A stretch of DNA of 64,000 nucleotides from Batkoa obscura (GCA_030770535.1 JASVEC010000002.1:1240001-1304000); one strand, 5' to 3'; shown: positions 49,675 to 60,948, numbered from the stretch's first letter. The notes: generated from the letters alone by a model not told the origin. A program made the numbers and translations.

Positions 49675-50891
49675 TTACAAATCACAGGTTTTCATAAATT
49701 CGACGCTATATCTATCACCTTTTACTTGAATTTGTTCAACCAATGCACGGATCTGCGTTTTCATCTTCAGTTAACTTATGATTGGCAGATTCAAGATTCT
49801 CTTCAAGATACTTCATTCTTTTAGTGCCTGGGATAGGAATGAAATCATTGCCCTATTAAAGTTTAGTTTAAACTTAATTATAACTCCAATAAAACCTACT
49901 TGAGCTAAAACCCATGATAGACATAACTAGGAAGCTTTGATTCCCTTTTTACTAGCTATTTCTTCCATTTTGTCAATAATTTGACGATTACGATCAGAAT
50001 TTTCTTCACTAAAACGTGGAAAGTTGGGAACTCTGAAATCATCTTTATCAAGTGCTTTTGCATCTAATTTTCCAGTCAAAAGTCCACGTCCTAATGCGGA
50101 ATAAGCAATAATGGCTACTCCAAACTCTCTGCAAGCATCTAGTAATCCGTTTTTCTCAATAAAGGTTTCCCATGGGCTTATTGTAAATTGTTATTAGATG
50201 GGTAGTTTAAAACAAATGATAAAAATAGCTACCTATACTCAACTTGGACAGCAGAAATAGGATGAACTTTATAAGCCCTTCTTAATGTTTCTGCACTACA
50301 CTCAGATAATCCCAGATATTTTACTTTACCCTCTTTAACCAACTCAGCCATTGCTGTCACTGTTTCTTCAATTAGGCTATAAGTCAAGTAAGTATAAAAT
50401 AAACATAACTCAAAATAAAACTATACGTATTTGGATATACTCTGTGCTGATAGTATAAATCAATGGTTTTAATACCTAATCTTTTTAAACTGGCATCACA
50501 ACATTGTTTTACATACTCTTTGTCGCCTCGAACTTTGAGGGTTTTGGTTTCTGGGTCGTAGCTATTGGCAAATTTAGTGCAAATGAAAACTTCATCTCTG
50601 CGATCTTTTAAAACTTTAGCTATTAACTTTTCATTTTCACCCATGCCATACATGTCCTATAGAAATATTAACATGTGTTTATATAATTTAGCTATTTATC
50701 ATTTACAGCAGTATCCCAAAAAGTAGCCCCTAAATCAATGGCTCTATTTAGTACTTTGATGCTTTCTTCATTTTGCTCTGGAGTGACATGAAAGATGCTC
50801 ATACCCATACATCCTAGTCCAATACTAGAGACTTGGGGGCCGTTTTTGCCTAATTGACGTGTTGCTAATTTATTCGTTTTTTTGTACTCAT
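49675..50891 (-). pseudogene. Aldo-keto reductase gene, recently inactivated
   Basis: NADPH-dependent aldo-keto reductase of the AKR13/pyridoxal reductase-like type, four introns. The body is well preserved: [28 protein letters not shown] (catalytic Asp and Tyr), VFICTKFA (Lys), DLYYQHRV (His) and PIPGTKRMKYLEENLE. Three lesions are visible. The only plausible start (ATG 50889-50891) is one base out of frame, through a seven-base A run at 50877-50883 where eight would restore frame. An in-frame TAG at 49927-49929 replaces the Gln expected in KASQLCLSW. An extra base near 49752 shifts the last 30 codons, which would otherwise end at TAA 49675-49677. TAG is a normal stop in nearby genes, so recoding is unlikely. 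Homopolymer lesions could be sequencing errors; the TAG is less easily explained that way. Confidence 0.8.
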
Positions 50892-51077
50892 CATCAACTT
50901 TTGATTCCTTTTATACTTTTAGGTTTTTATTTAGTCCTGACTTCTATTTATTTTCAAATAGGTTTATCCTTCTTTTCTCTTGCACATATGGTTTTTAAAG
51001 TCCGATTTTGAAACTAATGAAACATCAGACTTTTTTCCTGTTTATATGGGCTTTCAAAGCCCGATTTCAAAACATGT

Positions 51078-51183
51078 TATGAGGATGTTTTTTTTTGTTT
51101 AAGAATTTTACTAACAATCTTTCCACTTAAATAGCGCTTAAAAAATGGAAAAATAATGAAATCAAAAAAAACATCCCCTTATG
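51078..51183 (+). repeat. MITE-like element family A, copy 26
   Basis: TATGAGGATGTTTTTTTTTG at the left and AAACATCCCCTTATG at the right. Full length. Confidence 0.9.
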
Positions 51184-51606
51184 GTATATCATGTTTTTTC
51201 ATCTTTGAAACAATAGTGAAGAATAAAAGAATATTGTATTTCGGCTTTAGAAAATGGCGCTATTTAAAAGACCACAATCAATGAAGGAATATTTTAAAAA
51301 TATATCACCTAAGCAATGGGTGTATATAAATAAGTTTATTTGAATCAATTTGAATATTTAACACTGGGTGTTTAGTATCAAGGTCAATCCAATATGTCAA
51401 ATGAATATGAATATAAGATAATTTTTAAAGGTGTACATGTCAATGTCTTTTTCATTCCAGTATCTAATGTTTTTTAAAAATAGTGTTACATAAAAAATGA
51501 ACAAAAGATTTAAACAAAATATCACAAATTCAAGTAGTCAAAAGCCTGTCTAGTTTATCGTTATATTACAAGTCTTCTTAAACTCAAACATGCTAGTTCA
51601 TTTACA

Positions 51607-51709
51607 ATATGGGAATGTTTTTTTGTGTTTGAGAGTTTTATTAACAGTTTTTCCACTCAGATGGCACTCAAAAAATGGAAAAGTGATGAAGTCAAAAAGA
51701 CATCCCCCA
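51607..51709 (+). repeat. MITE-like element family A, copy 27
   Basis: ATATGGGAATGTTTTTTTG at the left and AGACATCCCCCAAAG at the right. Rightmost copy: none was seen in the following 12 kb of gene-dense sequence. Confidence 0.87.
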
Positions 51710-52431
51710 AAGTGATACTAAAAGCTAAATCAGATGGTAGCTTTAACTCAATTTTTACAGTATTTTTTATTTATTATTATTTAAGGTTAAATAACCCTAA
51801 AAGGCTTCAAAAATTGAATATATCCTTTAATTTTTTTTCATCCACGGAGATCTCTAGTAAAAGGCGAGGGATCTATTCGTTTGAAAACTGAATGAAAAAA
51901 AGGATAATTATTTATAAAACATTGTTATTGGTTTTATTTAAAACATTGTTTTAGATTATGTTTCCTCCTTATGGGATTACAACTGAGTTAGATATATTTT
52001 TCTCTCTGGCCAATAATAATCAAAGGAAAATAATTTTTGATTGGATTTGAATTAAACTATGGGATGACTTTTACACTAACTTATTTTATAATTGTTTATA
52101 TAGTTGCCATTATTGAAATTAAACTTTTTAGAAAAATTATTTTAGGAATAATACTAATAACTCAACAATTTTATTTCTGATAATTTTAGTCGAATTTAAA
52201 TTAGCTCCTGACTTTATGATTTTAATAATACATTGTAAAAATACCTCAATGACAAGGTGTACATCTGACCTAATTTTAAAGAATTGTATTTTCCCAGCTT
52301 CAAAAATGTTGCAAAAAGTAGGAAAAATAAAGCGAATTTAAAACTCCACCAATAGCACCCATAATATATTGTGTCAAAAAAGCAACCATAAAAGCAGTGA
52401 ATTCAATTTTGATTCACGTCATTTCTTTACA

Positions 52432-53763
52432 ATGGTATCCGCCCTTTACAGTGAAACTCAAAACAAATTAAGCGATAACGGACCTTCCCGTGCTTCTATT
52501 TTATTTTCGATTGGTGATAAAGTAGGAGCTTTAGATGAATGTTTAGTTGTTTTAAAAGAGTTAAAAATCTCAATGACACGTATTGAGTCTCGACCAAGTT
52601 TAAACAACCCAGATAGTTATGATTTTTTTGTTGATATTGATGGTAAGGATTATAATTTAGCTTCACAAGCAGTAGAGCACCTTACTTCAAAGGTATCCAG
52701 TATCCGTTTAATCCAATCAGCACCTTCTTCCGATAATGTATCGTTAAATAGCGTACCTTGGTTCCCCAGAAAAAAGAGTGATTTAGATACGTTTGCAGAA
52801 AAGGTGTTAGAAATGGGAGAAGATTTGTCATCGGATCATCCAGGTGCTCAAGACTTAGTTTATCGTAAACGTCGTTCGGAGATCACCAATATTGCAAAAA
52901 CTTATAAAACAGGACAACCATTACCAAGGATTGAATATAATGAAGTTGAAATTCAAACATGGGGAGAAGTTTATCGTAAAACAATGGACCTTTACAAAAA
53001 ATATGCTTGTAAAGAATACCTTCATGTATTCCCCTTATTGGAAAAAAATTGTGGATTTTCTGCTAATAATATTCCACAAATTGAAGATATCTCAAGGTTT
53101 TTAAAAGAGTGTACTGGGTTCACTCTTAAACCAGTCATGGGCTTATTAACTTCTAGAGATTTTTTAAATGGTTTAGCTTTTAGAGTATTCCATTCTACTC
53201 AATATTTACGTCATCATTCAAAACCTCTTTATACCCCAGAACCAGATGTTTGTCATGAACTTTTAGGTCATGTACCATTATTTGCTAACCCAGAGTTTGC
53301 TGACTTCTCACAAGAAATCGGATTAGCTTCCTTAGGTGCTTCGGATGATGATATTGAAAAATTAGCCACGATCTATTGGTTTACTGTTGAATTTGGATTA
53401 TGTAAACAAGGGGATGAAATTAAAGCATATGGGGCAGGTATTCTTTCTTCTTATGGGGAATTAGAATACTCCATGTCAGATAAACCAGAAAAAAGACCAT
53501 TCGATCCCAAAATGACCGCTGTAACTAAATATCCTATTACTGAATACCAACCAGTTTATTATGTAGCTGAAAGTTTTGCTGATGCTAGAGATAAAGTACG
53601 TGAATTTGCTGATTCTTTATCTCGTCCATTTCATGTCCGTTATAATCCTTATACTGAGTCTATTGAAGTGCTTGATTCAAAAGATAAGCTTGCTAACTAT
53701 GCCAATAGTATTAAATCCGATTTTGAGAAATTGGTCAATGCTCTTAATCAATTGAAAGCTTAA
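52432..53763 (+). CDS. PAH: Phenylalanine-4-hydroxylase (aromatic amino acid hydroxylase)
   Basis: Pterin- and iron-dependent enzyme converting phenylalanine to tyrosine, about 443 aa in one exon. An N-terminal ACT regulatory domain spans about residues 20-95 (VGALDECLVVLKELKIS, TRIESRPS). The catalytic domain has the iron ligands His275 and His280 in PDVCHELLGHVPLF and Glu320 in IYWFTVEFGL, each ten residues before the human equivalents (285, 290, 330). QGDEIKAYGAGILSSYGELE follows. The tail (KLANYANSIKSDFEKLVNAL) looks like the helical tetramerisation arm. The start at ATG 52432 is chosen because the frame upstream to 52369 begins only with TTG, and the length then fits the family. It could be a tyrosine or tryptophan hydroxylase relative, but the sequence fits PAH best. 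Confidence 0.95.
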   Translation: MVSALYSETQNKLSDNGPSRASILFSIGDKVGALDECLVVLKELKISMTRIESRPSLNNPDSYDFFVDIDGKDYNLASQAVEHLTSKVSSIRLIQSAPSSDNVSLNSVPWFPRKKSDLDTFAEKVLEMGEDLSSDHPGAQDLVYRKRRSEITNIAKTYKTGQPLPRIEYNEVEIQTWGEVYRKTMDLYKKYACKEYLHVFPLLEKNCGFSANNIPQIEDISRFLKECTGFTLKPVMGLLTSRDFLNGLAFRVFHSTQYLRHHSKPLYTPEPDVCHELLGHVPLFANPEFADFSQEIGLASLGASDDDIEKLATIYWFTVEFGLCKQGDEIKAYGAGILSSYGELEYSMSDKPEKRPFDPKMTAVTKYPITEYQPVYYVAESFADARDKVREFADSLSRPFHVRYNPYTESIEVLDSKDKLANYANSIKSDFEKLVNALNQLKA

Positions 53764-54077
53764 TAGGTTAGGATTGAATACTTTTGGATATTGTAATTAA
53801 ATAAATTTTATTTTGATTATTATAAATAATTTATTTTATTTTTGTATTTAATTTTAATATATAAAATTATAAAATTCAAATTATGGTATAAATAAAATAC
53901 ATTACTATTGTGATAAACCTTTTATAAAATATTTTAGGTTAAATAAGCAATTGTTTAAATTTAAACGATTATTATTTTGTTCAAACTTGAACCTCGAAAT
54001 TAATTTTAAAATTTAATGAGAAGTTTTAATCTTGCTTTTTATCAATTTTAAATTTAAAAACAAGTTAACTTTAAAAA
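53764..54077. other. Short intergenic spacer
   Basis: 314 bp between PAH and RCL1 on the same strand. It must hold the PAH 3' end and RCL1 promoter. Only AT-rich sequence is seen. Confidence 0.5.
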
Positions 54078-55537
54078 ATGTTAAAATTTGAAGGGCATGT
54101 AGGTTTCAGACAACGTTTAATAATGGCTACTATCAGCGGTAAAGCTATTAAAATTGAAAAAATAAGATCGGATGATGATAATCCAGGTTTAAGAGGTAAA
54201 GTCATTTCAGGAAAAAATAGAATTTAGTAAACGATATTAATTAAAATCATTATTAGATTTTGAAGCCAATTTTTTACGATTGTTAGAAAAAGTAACTAAT
54301 GGTTCTTTAATTGAAATTAATTATACTGGTAATTTAAAATAAAAATCTATCAATTTCAACTCGTATAATACAAACAACTTCCCTTTCCAATAGGTACTGC
54401 TATTTTATATAAACCCGGTATAATAGTTGGTGGAAAAATAGAACATGATTGTGGATTAACTCGTTCCATTGGTTATTTTTTAGAATCTATGGTTATGTTA
54501 GCTCCATTTTCAAAATTGCCTTTTGTTTTAACTTTACAAGGTATTACTAATGATAACTTGGATATTTCGGTATATTATTTTATTTCTAATTTTAATAATA
54601 AATAACATATTAATTTGTTTCATTAATTTTAAAATAGGTCGATTTATTACGTACTGTAACCTTACGTCAACTAAATAAATTTGGTATTGAAGATGGAGTC
54701 GAATTAAAAGTAATTATATTCATTATAATTATAATAATAAACCTCCTACATAACCCTTAACTAATCTCATAAATAGATAACCAAAAGAGGAGCCCCGCCT
54801 TTAGGAGGTGGAGAGGTATTATTTAAATGTACAGTAGTAAGATCTCTTAAGCCAATTCGATTCATTGATGAAGGACGTATAAAACGTATTAGAGGCATAG
54901 CTTATTCTACTCGAGTATCGCCTCAAACAGCTAATCGAGTAGTTGAATCAGCAAGATCGGTATTAAATCGATATATACCTGATATTTATATTTATACGGA
55001 TGTTTATAAGGGTAAAGAATCTGGGAAGTAAGTTAATTGATAATACTATCTATAAAAAAATAATATGAATTTGTAATAACTGTTTTTTTTAATAGATCCC
55101 CGGGTTATGGACTTACTTTAGTTGCTGAATCTACTACCGAATGCTTATTATCAGCTGAATGTTTTGCAGATGTTAAAGAAACTCCAGAAGATTTAGGAAA
55201 AAGAGTAGCTCGTATGTTATTACAAGAAATTCAAGAAGGAGGATGTATTGATACTTATAATCATGGGTTAAATTTATTATTTATGGTACTTGGACCTGAA
55301 GATGTTTCTAAATTGAGGATTGGTAAATTAACTCCATTTTGGTAAATTATTATTATATTTAATAATCTATTTTTAATATAATTTATAATTTGTAACTTTT
55401 TTAGTATTGAAATTTTAAGAGATATTAAACAATTTTTTAATATTACTTATAAAGTTGTGCCTGATGATAAAAACAAAACTATTTTATTGACTTGTATGGG
55501 CACTGGGTTTACTAATGTCAGCAAAAAAACAAATTAA
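54078..55537 (+). CDS. RCL1: RNA 3'-terminal phosphate cyclase-like protein Rcl1
   Basis: Nucleolar factor of the small-subunit processome, partner of the GTPase Bms1, needed for early 18S pre-rRNA cleavage. About seven exons starting at ATG 54078: FEGHVGFRQRLIMATISGKA then IKIEKIRSDDDNPGLR, joining after a short intron to DFEANFLRLLEKVTNGS. Later come YKPGIIVGGKIEHDCG, LLRTVTLRQLNKFGIEDGVE, RGAPPLGGGEVLFKCTVVRS, IRFIDEGRIKRIRGIAYSTR and GYGLTLVAESTT. These match Rcl1, not the true cyclase RtcA, which keeps a catalytic His near the C-terminus. Protein about 365 aa. Introns are typical and no lesion is seen. It is convergent with the coiled-coil gene 55817-56894. Confidence 0.93.
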
Positions 55538-55816
55538 ATTGGAAAGAGTGTTATTATGACTATTTCTTTTTTATTTATAGAATAATAAATTCAAAGTTTA
55601 TAGATTTAATTATTTTTTTTTTACTATTAATTAATTTCTTATTTTATTGCTCTTATTTATTTTAAATAATTAAAGTAATAGATTTTAACTCTCACATATA
55701 AAAATAGTTTTATTACTTATAAAATAAAATAAACATAGCAAATCCCTTATCCAAAAAAAAATTAATATTTTAAATAATCTCTTTTTCCTTTAAAAAAGAA
55801 AGAAAGTCCAAAGTCC

Positions 55817-56894
55817 TTAATAATACCCATGCTGTCCATGATGCTGTTCATAACGATTTTCAATTGGTGAGGAGTCCAACTGTTCATTATTACTTCTTTG
55901 CTGGTAAGCCGGATATTTACCACCATTCATAGATCGCATACCATTCTCATGAGTTATGTCTCTTGGCATTGGCTCTCTCATATCCACTCTTGTATCCCTT
56001 GGATAAGGATCACGACTAATTAAAATAAATTGATATATATTTTTATGTAAAATCATAAGTTATATATAATAAACTTACGACATTGGAGCTTCGTAACCTC
56101 GGGTATAACCTGGCATATCATGCTGATAATAAGCTTCATTTGGGCGCACTGGTTGACGCTCTAAATAAATAAATTTATAAAGTCCTGTTTACAAAAACTC
56201 TTTTGTATCTCAACTTACCATGATAAACTTCAGTATTACTAAGTCTATTTGGTGAACGTAGATTGGGTTCTGTCATCAATTCTAAACCATTATCCTTTAA
56301 TAAACCGTTTTTTAAAGCATACGTTTAATAGACTTACTTTTCTGTTTATAGCTATCCTCTTCCCTTTCTATAGAACCTCTACCTCGACCATTATTCCCAG
56401 CTTGTCTTAACTTGGCTTCATTTCTATAGATTTCATTTCTATCCTCATAATAATTCATATTGTCTTCCCTTTCCATTTCAACTTCACCATCTTTAAATTT
56501 ATCTTTACTGACATATTTATATTTATATTCTTTCTCATCAGGATCAATAGGGGGGAGATTTTTACCGTCATCTAACTCTTCTTCGCTAGAATCTTCCGGG
56601 ATCAGTGAAGGATCTGCTTCTGCTATGGTGTTGAGAAGCATTCTGTAAAGGGAAAATTAGCGTAAATTTATTATTGGTTTTTTAAATAAATATTATTTAC
56701 TTAATTTCTTCTTTTAATTGTTTAACTTCTTCAGCAGCGTTAACTAATTCCTCACGTACCTCGTCATTGTTCTATACATTTTTATTAAAAGATTATGTTA
56801 GTAAGTTGAATAAGGTTATAGAGATAGTTGAGTTTACTGTTAATAATTCTTGATACTTTTCTTTTGCTCTTAAGTATTTTGCTTTATAGGCCAT
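55817..56894 (-). CDS. Coiled-coil protein, possibly INO80F/TBRG1-like
   Basis: Six exons joined in frame from ATG 56892-56894 to TAA at 55817, about 230 aa. The N-terminus is a Lys/Glu-rich coiled coil (MAYKAKYLRAKEKYQELLT, joined to NNDEVREELVNAAEEVKQLK). Next comes MLLNTIAEADPSLIPE and an acidic stretch (DSSEEELDD), then a charged region with GRGRGSIERE and a Pro/Tyr/His/Arg-rich tail (YPRDTRVDMREPMPRD). A KYxxLKxKxKELxxEN-type helix followed by an acidic linker is reminiscent of INO80 subunit F or TBRG1-type chromatin proteins, but this is a weak resemblance. One intron acceptor was chosen as TTTAG at about 56.28 kb, because the nearer AAAG would give an immediate stop. It shares a 458-bp divergent promoter region with CCT3. 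Confidence 0.65.
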
Positions 56895-57352
56895 CTTGCA
56901 ATTTTAAAAAGTAGAGTTTTAATATGTTAAATTTTTTTATGAGTTGGCTTATTTTTGGACTTGGTTTTTATGCAGTTGAAAGTTTAGGTTTTAGTTCTAA
57001 GTTGAATTTTAAAAAAAGGTAGATATCAAAGGTTAAAAGAATTAATTTATTAAAACTCATAGTATTGAGATAATAAAAGTTGAATTTGTTTTGAACTATT
57101 GTTACTAATATTATAATTTTTCCTTAACATTCGATAACCTTTTACATAACCTTTTAATTTCCCATTTTTTCAATCCATTTCTATAGCGTTAAAACTCACC
57201 TGTTAGGTAATTGATTTTGATAGGTTCAACCTTATCTTAACTGTAATTGGTCCAATTGAATTTCGAATCCATTTTATAAAACATACTTAGCTTTCAATAT
57301 TAACTACTAATACTTTTAGTATCAATTAAAAAAAGAAGAATTATTAAAAAAG
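56895..57352. promoter_or_regulatory. Bidirectional promoter region (coiled-coil gene / CCT3)
   Basis: 458 bp separate two divergent start codons, so both promoters must lie here. No defined TATA box or factor site can be singled out in such AT-rich DNA. Confidence 0.45.
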
Positions 57353-59546
57353 ATGCAAGCCCCAGTCATTGTTATGAGTATGTATTTTCATTCTATTTAA
57401 TAAAATTAAACTAGATTGATACTATTTATTTACCAGTCTCCTATTTAATTTGACAACAATATTAATTTAACTTTTTTAGATACCAAAATGGAGCGCGAGT
57501 CGGGTCGTAAAGCTCAGCTCAGTAATATCAATGCAGCAAAGGTAACTTTTTTATTTTTGACCGTTAAACAAACTTAAAACTTGCATCAATTTTAGACGGT
57601 CTCTGACATCATTCGTACTTGTCTTGGACCACGTTCCATGTTAAAAATGTTACTTGACCCAATGGGCGGTATTGTATTAACCAATGATGGTAACGCTATA
57701 TTAAGAGAAGTTGAAGTAGCTCATCCAGCTGCGAAATCAATGATTGAATTATCTAGAACTCAAGATGAAGAAGTGGGAGATGGTACTACTTCGGTAATTA
57801 TTTTAGGTAAGAATCAATAAGATTTATTTTGTATCACAAATCTAGCTTTTAAATAGAACAATGATGATAATTTAAAGTGATTTTTATTAACTTATTGATT
57901 TTATATAGCTGGTGAAGTCCTCTCTGTTTCAGCGCCATTTTTAGAACGTAACATTCATCCAATTGTGATTATTTCTGCTTTCAAAAAAGCATTAGAAGAT
58001 GCATTGAAAGTAATTGAAGATATTAGTATCGATGTTAATTTAGACGACAAAAATCAAATGTTAAACATTATCAAAAGTTCCTTAAATACTAAATTTGTTT
58101 CACGTTGGTCTGAGTTAATGTGTAATTTGGCCTTAAAAGCAGTCGAATGTGTTGCTATGGAAGAGAGTGGTCAAAGAGAGGTAGATATCAAAAGATATGC
58201 TAGAGTTGAAAAGGTAATTATTCAATGAAAATCAAAGTTTAAAGAAAATTATTTTGTTAATAATATAATTTAGATTCCAGGAGGAGAAATTGAAGATTCA
58301 TGTGTGTTAGATGGAATATTATTAAACAAAGATGTAACCCATCCAAAAATGAGACGTCGTATTGAAAATCCAAAAATCGTATTATTGGATTGTCCATTAG
58401 AATATAAAAAAGGGGAATCTCAAACGAATATTGAAATTACAAAAGAAGAAGATTGGGCAAGATTTTTACAAATTGAAGAAGAGCAAATTAAATCCTTGTG
58501 TGATCATATTATTGCTCTTAAACCGGATTTAGTTTTTACCGAAAAAGGAGTTTCTGGTAAGCTTCAATTAAAATCTTTTTAATTTTGTTTTTTAATATAT
58601 CATTTTAGATCTTGCTCAACATTATTTACAAAAAGCCAATATTACTGCTATTCGTCGTTTACGTAAAACGGATAATAATCGAGTAGCACGTGCCGTAGGC
58701 GCTACTATTGTATCTCGTGTTGAAGATCTTAAAGAAAGTGATATTGGAACTGGATGTGGTTTATTTAACATTGAAAAAATAGGAGATGAATATTTTACTT
58801 TTTTAACCAAATGTGAAGACCCTAAAGCCTGTACTATATTATTACGTGGACCATCCAAAGATATATTACATGAAGTTGATCGTAATCTACAAGATGCTAT
58901 GAATGTAGCTAGAAATGTATATTTTAATCCAAGATTATCACCTGGTGGTGGAGCTACTGAAATGGCTATTAGTGTTAAATTATCGGAATTAGCTAAAACT
59001 ATAGAGGGTATTGAACAATGGCCTTATCTTGGTTTAGCTGAAGCTTTAGAAGTGATTCCTCGTACTTTGATTCAAAACTGTGGTGGTAAACCAGTTAAAG
59101 TTTTAACTCAACTTAGGGTAACTGTTTTTTATGCGATAATGAAATTATATTGATAGATCTTTTTTAGGCTAAACATGCTAATAATGAACATTCTTGGGGT
59201 GTCAATGGTACTTCTGGTACTATTGCTGACATGCATGAATATGGTATTTGGGAACCAACTGCTGTTAAAGTTCAAACTATTAAAACTGCAATTGAGGTAA
59301 GATTTTAGTTCTATTATAATATTTTAAAGATAGATATGAAGGAATTATTATTAATGAAATGTATTTAACATTTTTTAGTCTGCTTGTTTATTATTAAGAG
59401 TTGATGATATTGTATCTGGTGTATCAAAGAGAGAAAATGGTCCAGCTGGTGGTGCTCAACAGCAAGTTCCTGAAGAAGTAAGTTTATTTTTAAGTTTTAA
59501 AGATGAATGAGTAATGTCTCTTTTATTTATTTAGATGCAGCAATAG
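57353..59546 (+). CDS. CCT3: T-complex protein 1 subunit gamma
   Basis: Subunit of the cytosolic CCT/TRiC chaperonin, which folds actin, tubulin and others by ATP-driven cycling. About eight exons. The first is tiny, starting MQAPVIVM, and the second encodes NTKMERESGRKAQLSNINAA. The equatorial ATP site has DIIRTCLGPRSMLKMLLDPM, GGIVLTNDGNAILRE and DEEVGDGTTSVIIL. KYARVEKIPGGEIEDS and MLDGILLNKDVTHPKMRRR mark the gamma subunit, followed by KKGESQTNIEITKEED and FTEKGVSDLAQHYL. The C-terminal equatorial part has LSPGGGATEMAISVKLSELA, EALEVIPRTLIQNCGG, WGVNGTSGTIADM and DDIVSGV. The protein ends PEEMQQ. Size about 530 aa, normal. No lesion seen. Confidence 0.96.
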
Positions 59547-59853
59547 AGTAATGGAATAAACTGATGTTGAAAAAAAATAAAAAATAAAATGCATGGATTT
59601 TAATGTAGTTGTATGTTGATTTGAGTTGTTCTTTTTAATTTTGGTTTAATGTTAAAGACATATAGTGGAAGATATAGAATTTTACAAGGAAATGTACTTT
59701 TACTTTATGATAGTTTGGTAAGTTATATGATGAAATGATCAAAAATAAGCGATGAATAACTTTCAACTTTAATATAAAAATAAATAGTAAAATAAATTCC
59801 TATTTTATTAACATTAAAACATTTAATTAATTTTAATAACTCAAACTGATATA
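59547..59853. other. Convergent spacer
   Basis: 307 bp between the 3' ends of CCT3 and the DMT transporter. Presumably holds both polyadenylation regions. No distinct signal can be resolved from the AT-rich background. Confidence 0.45.
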
Positions 59854-60948
59854 TTAATTAAACCATTTTCTAAGTCCCATAGCTACTGTACAAACTACAA
59901 TAATAGTTGAACCGGAAATTGAATAAATATTAGGTATTTCATGAAACAAAAATATACCATAAAAATAGGCCAATACCACATCTACATTCCTCATTAAAGT
60001 AGCTGGACCGGCACGACATAACTGAAGACCTTTATTCAATAAACATTGACCTAAAATAGCCGTTAATCCCACTAATAATAAACACAAAGTTGGCCAATTA
60101 AGTCCTAAACTAGTAGAAGGAAGTTTTGATTTTTGATGATCGGTTAGTACCATAACGCCTGAAAAGATAGTACTGGCCAAACCAAAATAAACGACATGAG
60201 ATAAAAAATGAACGGAACGTCCAATTTTTCGAACAGTTACATAAGCACATGCAGCAAATAAAGCTCCAATAAAGGCAGCAAGTACACCAATACTTTGTTC
60301 TGCTGGTGTAGGTAAATGATTTAAAAGATTGGTTATCGGTATTTCTTCTTTGCCAAATAAAAAATTAGGTTTTGAAGTTAAAACTACCCCAATTAAACAA
60401 AAAAAACTAGCTAAACCATCAAACCAAGAATAATCTTCATTTAAGGTTAAATGAGCCAAAAGACCCGTAAACGCAGGGCTAGTAAAAAAAATCACCGTAG
60501 CATCAGCTATTGGTAGTACAGTTAAAGAGTAATAATAAAGGGCTAAACCAATAGCACCAAAGAACCCTCTTAATAATAATAATAATCGATATCGTGGTTG
60601 TGAAAAAGGTTGTATTCCAATTGAATAACATAATATTATACCACCTAAACCTTGAATAATAGAGCGTGCAAGTACAATTTGAGCTGCTGAAAAATAAGCA
60701 CCACTCACTTTAACAAGTAAACCATTTAAAGAGAAACCAAATGCAGAAAGTAGCATATATACAAGGCCTCGGAATTCGTGTAAATGGGGCGGATGAGTGA
60801 GGAGACTACTAGTTAAATTAATATTACTGGATTCCACTTCTACTGAGTTTTGTAAGGTACCATAAGTATCGGTGGAATATCTTTGAAGATAGCTATCTAA
60901 ATGTTCTCCATTACCCTTTAAATTAATACGTGGGATTGAGGTGGCCAT
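59854..60948 (-). CDS. EamA/drug-metabolite transporter family protein (SLC35G1-like)
   Basis: Membrane transporter of 364 aa in one exon with ten expected helices in two EamA repeats. Substrate unknown. After about 60 hydrophilic residues the first helix begins at FRGLVYMLLSAFGFSLNGLL. Repeat 1 contains VLARSIIQGLGGIILCYSIG and RGFFGAIGLALYYYSLTVLP followed by IADATVIFFTSPAFTGLLAH. Repeat 2 has ACAYVTVRKIGRSVH, LTAILGQCLLNKGLQL and RAGPATLMRNVDVVLAYFYG. These are the usual features of the SLC35G/EamA group, whose animal members include SLC35G1 (STIM partner). No signal peptide. No lesion. Confidence 0.93.
   Translation of the reverse strand: MATSIPRINLKGNGEHLDSYLQRYSTDTYGTLQNSVEVESSNINLTSSLLTHPPHLHEFRGLVYMLLSAFGFSLNGLLVKVSGAYFSAAQIVLARSIIQGLGGIILCYSIGIQPFSQPRYRLLLLLRGFFGAIGLALYYYSLTVLPIADATVIFFTSPAFTGLLAHLTLNEDYSWFDGLASFFCLIGVVLTSKPNFLFGKEEIPITNLLNHLPTPAEQSIGVLAAFIGALFAACAYVTVRKIGRSVHFLSHVVYFGLASTIFSGVMVLTDHQKSKLPSTSLGLNWPTLCLLLVGLTAILGQCLLNKGLQLCRAGPATLMRNVDVVLAYFYGIFLFHEIPNIYSISGSTIIVVCTVAMGLRKWFN

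Larger units (their letters stand above)
50892..52431. other. Intergenic region, 1.5 kb
   Basis: Divergent spacer between the aldo-keto reductase relic and phenylalanine hydroxylase. It contains family A copies 26 and 27, and a short direct repeat of the type TTTAAAGTCCGATTTTGAAAC / TTCAAAGCCCGATTTCAAAAC near 51.0-51.07 kb. No gene seen. Confidence 0.5.

Noticed and set aside
49927-49929. TAG read as glutamine (altered genetic code)
   Set aside because: TAG terminates the P450, CCT3 and GPI-protein genes here, and the same reductase gene has two frame lesions, so gene decay is the simpler reading.
52369-52431. N-terminal extension of phenylalanine hydroxylase
   Set aside because: The extended frame begins only at TTG. 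The ATG at 52432 gives normal length and positions the iron ligands as in known enzymes.
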